From the NCBI GenBank assembly GCA_934463455.1, contig CAKSJU010000092.1, positions 1 to 8,547 of the forward strand: a DNA stretch of 8,547 bases. The letters are read 5' to 3'. A program made the position numbers and the translations under genes. A model generated the notes under the pieces. That model was not told the origin of the DNA and did not search any database. It worked only from the letters and a program-made list of their open reading frames with translations. Positions 6,981 through 8,547 of the stretch are shown piece after piece; positions within the stretch are counted from its first letter, which is position 1, and every line of letters begins with the position of its first letter. The DNA comes from an uncultured Clostridia bacterium (GTDB lineage Bacteria > Bacillota > Clostridia > UBA1381).

Positions 6981-7447
6981 TGAAAAAAATAATTCTTATA
7001 GGCAGAACGGGCTGCGGAAAAACAACTTTAATTCAAGCCATGAAAGGCAAAAAATTGGAATATGAAAAAACTCAGTACGTATTTAACGAAGACGTTACAA
7101 TAGATACTCCCGGTGAATATATAGAAACAAGAAATCTCGGAGCAGCGCTTGCTATGTATACATATGAAGCGGATGTTGTCGGACTTTTGATAAGCGCATC
7201 CGAGCCTTATTCTTTGTTCAGCCCGTGTTCTGCACAGCTTGCGAACAGAGAGGTCATCGGTATTGTAACAAAAATTGACGCCCCGGACGCTAATGCGGAA
7301 CAGGCGAGAGGTTGGCTTGAGCTTGTCGGATGCAAAAAAATATTTTTTGTCAGTTCGTATACAAATGAAGGAATAAGCGAAATATTGGAATATCTCGGAG
7401 GCGGAGAACGCAAAAATGCGGAAAATGCCGGTAAAGGAAAGGAATGA
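6980..7447 (+). CDS. eutP: EutP/PduV-family small GTPase
   Basis: Ras-like P-loop NTPase associated with microcompartment loci; its exact role is poorly known. Motifs: G1 GRTGCGKT (8-15), Thr31 as the likely switch I residue, G3 DTPGEY (42-47), G4 TKID (97-100), and a G5-like SS at 125-126. The DTPGEY segment and about 155-residue length are characteristic of EutP/PduV. The C-terminal 16 or so residues are a Gly/Lys/Glu-rich charged tail. The ATG at 6980 overlaps the eutS stop by one base (TGATG), implying translational coupling; GAGGT lies about 12 bases upstream. A longer frame opens at 6959 but has no ribosome site and would add seven residues not expected before the P-loop strand. Confidence 0.9.
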   Translation: MKKIILIGRTGCGKTTLIQAMKGKKLEYEKTQYVFNEDVTIDTPGEYIETRNLGAALAMYTYEADVVGLLISASEPYSLFSPCSAQLANREVIGIVTKIDAPDANAEQARGWLELVGCKKIFFVSSYTNEGISEILEYLGGGERKNAENAGKGKE

Positions 7448-7453
7448 TTTGCG

Positions 7454-7705
7454 ATGGATATGGACAGCACCAGAAAAATCAATCTCGGTCTTGATCGGGA
7501 AAAAGAGGTTCATGAAATTATTTCAAGTGTATTTAATGCACTTAAAATAAAGGGATATGACCCTATCAGTCAAATTGTCGGATATCTTATATCCGGAGAC
7601 CCTACTTATATAACAAGCTATGACGGAGCGAGAGGGAAAATTGTTCGCATAGAACGCGATGAGCTTATGGAAGAGCTTGTGAAGAACTATATTAAAAATT
7701 TATAG
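7454..7705 (+). CDS. ireB: IreB-family regulatory phosphoprotein (UPF0297)
   Basis: Small cytoplasmic protein, 83 residues, of the IreB family found in Bacillota. In Enterococcus faecalis, IreB is a substrate of the PASTA-domain Ser/Thr kinase IreK on N-terminal threonines and is a negative regulator of cephalosporin resistance. Here the family core KGYDPISQIVGYLISGDPTYIT (about 33-54) and the C-terminal ERDELMEELVKNYI are intact. A candidate phosphosite Thr6, with neighbouring Ser5, lies in the N-terminal tail. It starts six bases after eutP, with AAAGGAA (7438-7444) as ribosome site nine bases before the ATG. An ATG two codons later is possible. ireB usually sits in an alaS-ireB-ruvX cluster, so this setting behind a microcompartment pair is unusual. 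Confidence 0.92.
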   Translation: MDMDSTRKINLGLDREKEVHEIISSVFNALKIKGYDPISQIVGYLISGDPTYITSYDGARGKIVRIERDELMEELVKNYIKNL

Positions 7706-7786
7706 TTAGATGTGCTCTGCCGTTTTTTTGCAGCATGTATATTTTAAATCATAGTTAATTGTAAATCAAAAAAGGAGGCGGTCAGA
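7706..7786. other. Gap between ireB and the PHP phosphatase gene
   Basis: 81 bases. No convincing terminator is seen: the only T-tract (around 7723-7729) lies in the loop of a weak, bulged TGC/GCA pairing and does not follow a stem. A TATATT at 7738-7743 is a possible -10, but the base positions 17 upstream (CTCTGC) do not resemble a -35. Whether the downstream gene has its own promoter is therefore unclear. Confidence 0.4.
7771..7778 (+). promoter_or_regulatory. Strong ribosome binding site fixing a TTG start
   Basis: AAAGGAGG, nearly a full match to the anti-Shine-Dalgarno sequence, lies eight bases before the TTG at 7787-7789. Together with the conserved N terminus (DVHSHILP) beginning two residues after it, this settles the non-ATG start of the PHP phosphatase. 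Confidence 0.85.
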
Positions 7787-8542
7787 TTGACGGATGTTCA
7801 TTCCCATATACTTCCCATGCTTGACGACGGAGCAGCATCCGTTCAAATGAGTATTGAAATGCTTAAGGAGAGCAAAGCGAAGGGAATTGATACTGTTGTT
7901 GCCACCTCACATTGCTATCTTCGGGCAGAAAAAGATATTGATGAATTTTTGGACAAAAGAGAAAAAAGCTACAATCTGTTAATGCAGGCAATTAAAAGCT
8001 GCGGCGAGCCGCTTCCGCAGATAAGACTCGGATGTGAAGTAAGAATAGAAAATGACGTTTCGGGTTTTAACGGATTGGAAAAGCTGAAAATAGAAGGTAC
8101 TGATTACATATTAACGGAAATGCCGTTCGGAAAATGGAATACTTCCGTATATGACGCACTGTATTCAATGACGCTTAAAGGAATGAAACCGATAATGGCT
8201 CATATAGAGAGATTTTTCCACCATGCTAAGGAATTTGAAAATCTTCAGGATATTGACCTTATATATCAGGTGAATGCGGAGTCGATGAACGGGGTTTTCT
8301 CAAAAAAAGCAGTACCGTATCTTTTTAAAAACGGGATGATAAATTTAATAGGAAGCGACATGCACAATACAACTACAAGAAAGCAATGTATCGGTGAAGC
8401 GTACGATATTATAGAAAAGATGTACGGCGGGGAATGCTGCGAATATCTGAAAAACAATTCCGAACTGATGCTCGAAAATAAAGATATTGATTGCTACGGA
8501 TTCAAGAAATTGGGATTTTTTGAGAGAAAGAAAAATAAATAA
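7787..8542 (+). CDS. PHP-family protein-tyrosine phosphatase, CpsB/YwqE type
   Basis: Metal-dependent phosphatase of the polymerase-and-histidinol-phosphatase fold, 251 residues, close to YwqE and CpsB, which dephosphorylate tyrosine kinases controlling capsule and exopolysaccharide synthesis. Metal ligands and motifs are in place: His5 and His7 in DVHSHILP, the DDG at 13-15, His41 in ATSHCY, Glu83 in GCEVRI, His138 in MAHIERF, and Asp190/His192 in GSDMHN. Compared with the usual ATPHH and AHPER forms, Pro is replaced by Ser in the first and by Ile in the second, but no metal ligand is lost. The C terminus (KKLGFFERKK) resembles the basic tail of YwqE. The start is TTG with a very strong ribosome site. 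No partner kinase or polysaccharide gene is inside the window; such genes could follow beyond its right edge. The enzyme acts in the cytoplasm. Confidence 0.9.
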   Translation: MTDVHSHILPMLDDGAASVQMSIEMLKESKAKGIDTVVATSHCYLRAEKDIDEFLDKREKSYNLLMQAIKSCGEPLPQIRLGCEVRIENDVSGFNGLEKLKIEGTDYILTEMPFGKWNTSVYDALYSMTLKGMKPIMAHIERFFHHAKEFENLQDIDLIYQVNAESMNGVFSKKAVPYLFKNGMINLIGSDMHNTTTRKQCIGEAYDIIEKMYGGECCEYLKNNSELMLENKDIDCYGFKKLGFFERKKNK

Positions 8543-8547
8543 AAAAT

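Noticed and set aside
7028..7513. Minus-strand open frame of 161 codons
   Set aside because: It is antisense to eutP and the start of ireB, both with clear motifs, and its product is a low-complexity Phe/Ser/Ile-rich translation typical of an antisense shadow.
7711..7736. Possible terminator after ireB
   Set aside because: The TGC/GCA pairing is bulged and short, and the T-tract is in the loop instead of after the stem.

Overview
The window looks like chromosome from an AT-rich Gram-positive anaerobe of the Bacillota, most likely class Clostridia (a gut Oscillospiraceae/Ruminococcaceae-type genome is my best guess). Reasons: strong AGGAGG-type ribosome sites, a lipoprotein-type PstS, an IreB (UPF0297) gene, a YwqE/CpsB-type PHP phosphatase, use of GTG and TTG starts, and Bacillus/Clostridium-style Pho boxes.

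Left arm (about 1-6365, all on the minus strand): a complete phosphate module in the order pstS-pstC-pstA-pstB-phoU-phoB-phoR. PstS captures phosphate outside the membrane, PstC and PstA form the channel, PstB supplies ATP hydrolysis, PhoU couples transporter state to signalling, and PhoB/PhoR form the two-component system that senses limitation and switches the operon on. Genes are packed tightly: gaps of 15, 3 and 0 bases, then a 1-base overlap. A separate sigma-A-like promoter sits in the 56-base gap between phoU and phoB. phoR runs off the left edge with at most a short C-terminal tail missing. Upstream of pstS lies an array of TTAACA-type repeats at about 11-base spacing followed by a perfect TATAAT, the architecture of a PhoB/PhoP-activated promoter.

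Right arm (about 6533-8547, plus strand): a divergent cluster starting from an extended -10 promoter. It holds a microcompartment shell gene of the EutS/PduU family, a small EutP/PduV GTPase overlapping it by one base, and 6 bases later an ireB gene. After an 81-base gap comes a PHP-family tyrosine phosphatase of the CpsB/YwqE type with a TTG start and a very strong ribosome site. No enzymes of a microcompartment are present in the window, and ireB is away from its usual alaS-ireB-ruvX setting.

I found no RNA genes, insertion sequences, CRISPR arrays or clear terminators. I see no convincing brand-new system. The points most worth a second look are the lone EutS-EutP pair with ireB in the same apparent transcript, its position back-to-back with a Pho-controlled promoter, and the phoB-phoR junction, where one in-frame stop codon alone separates regulator from kinase.
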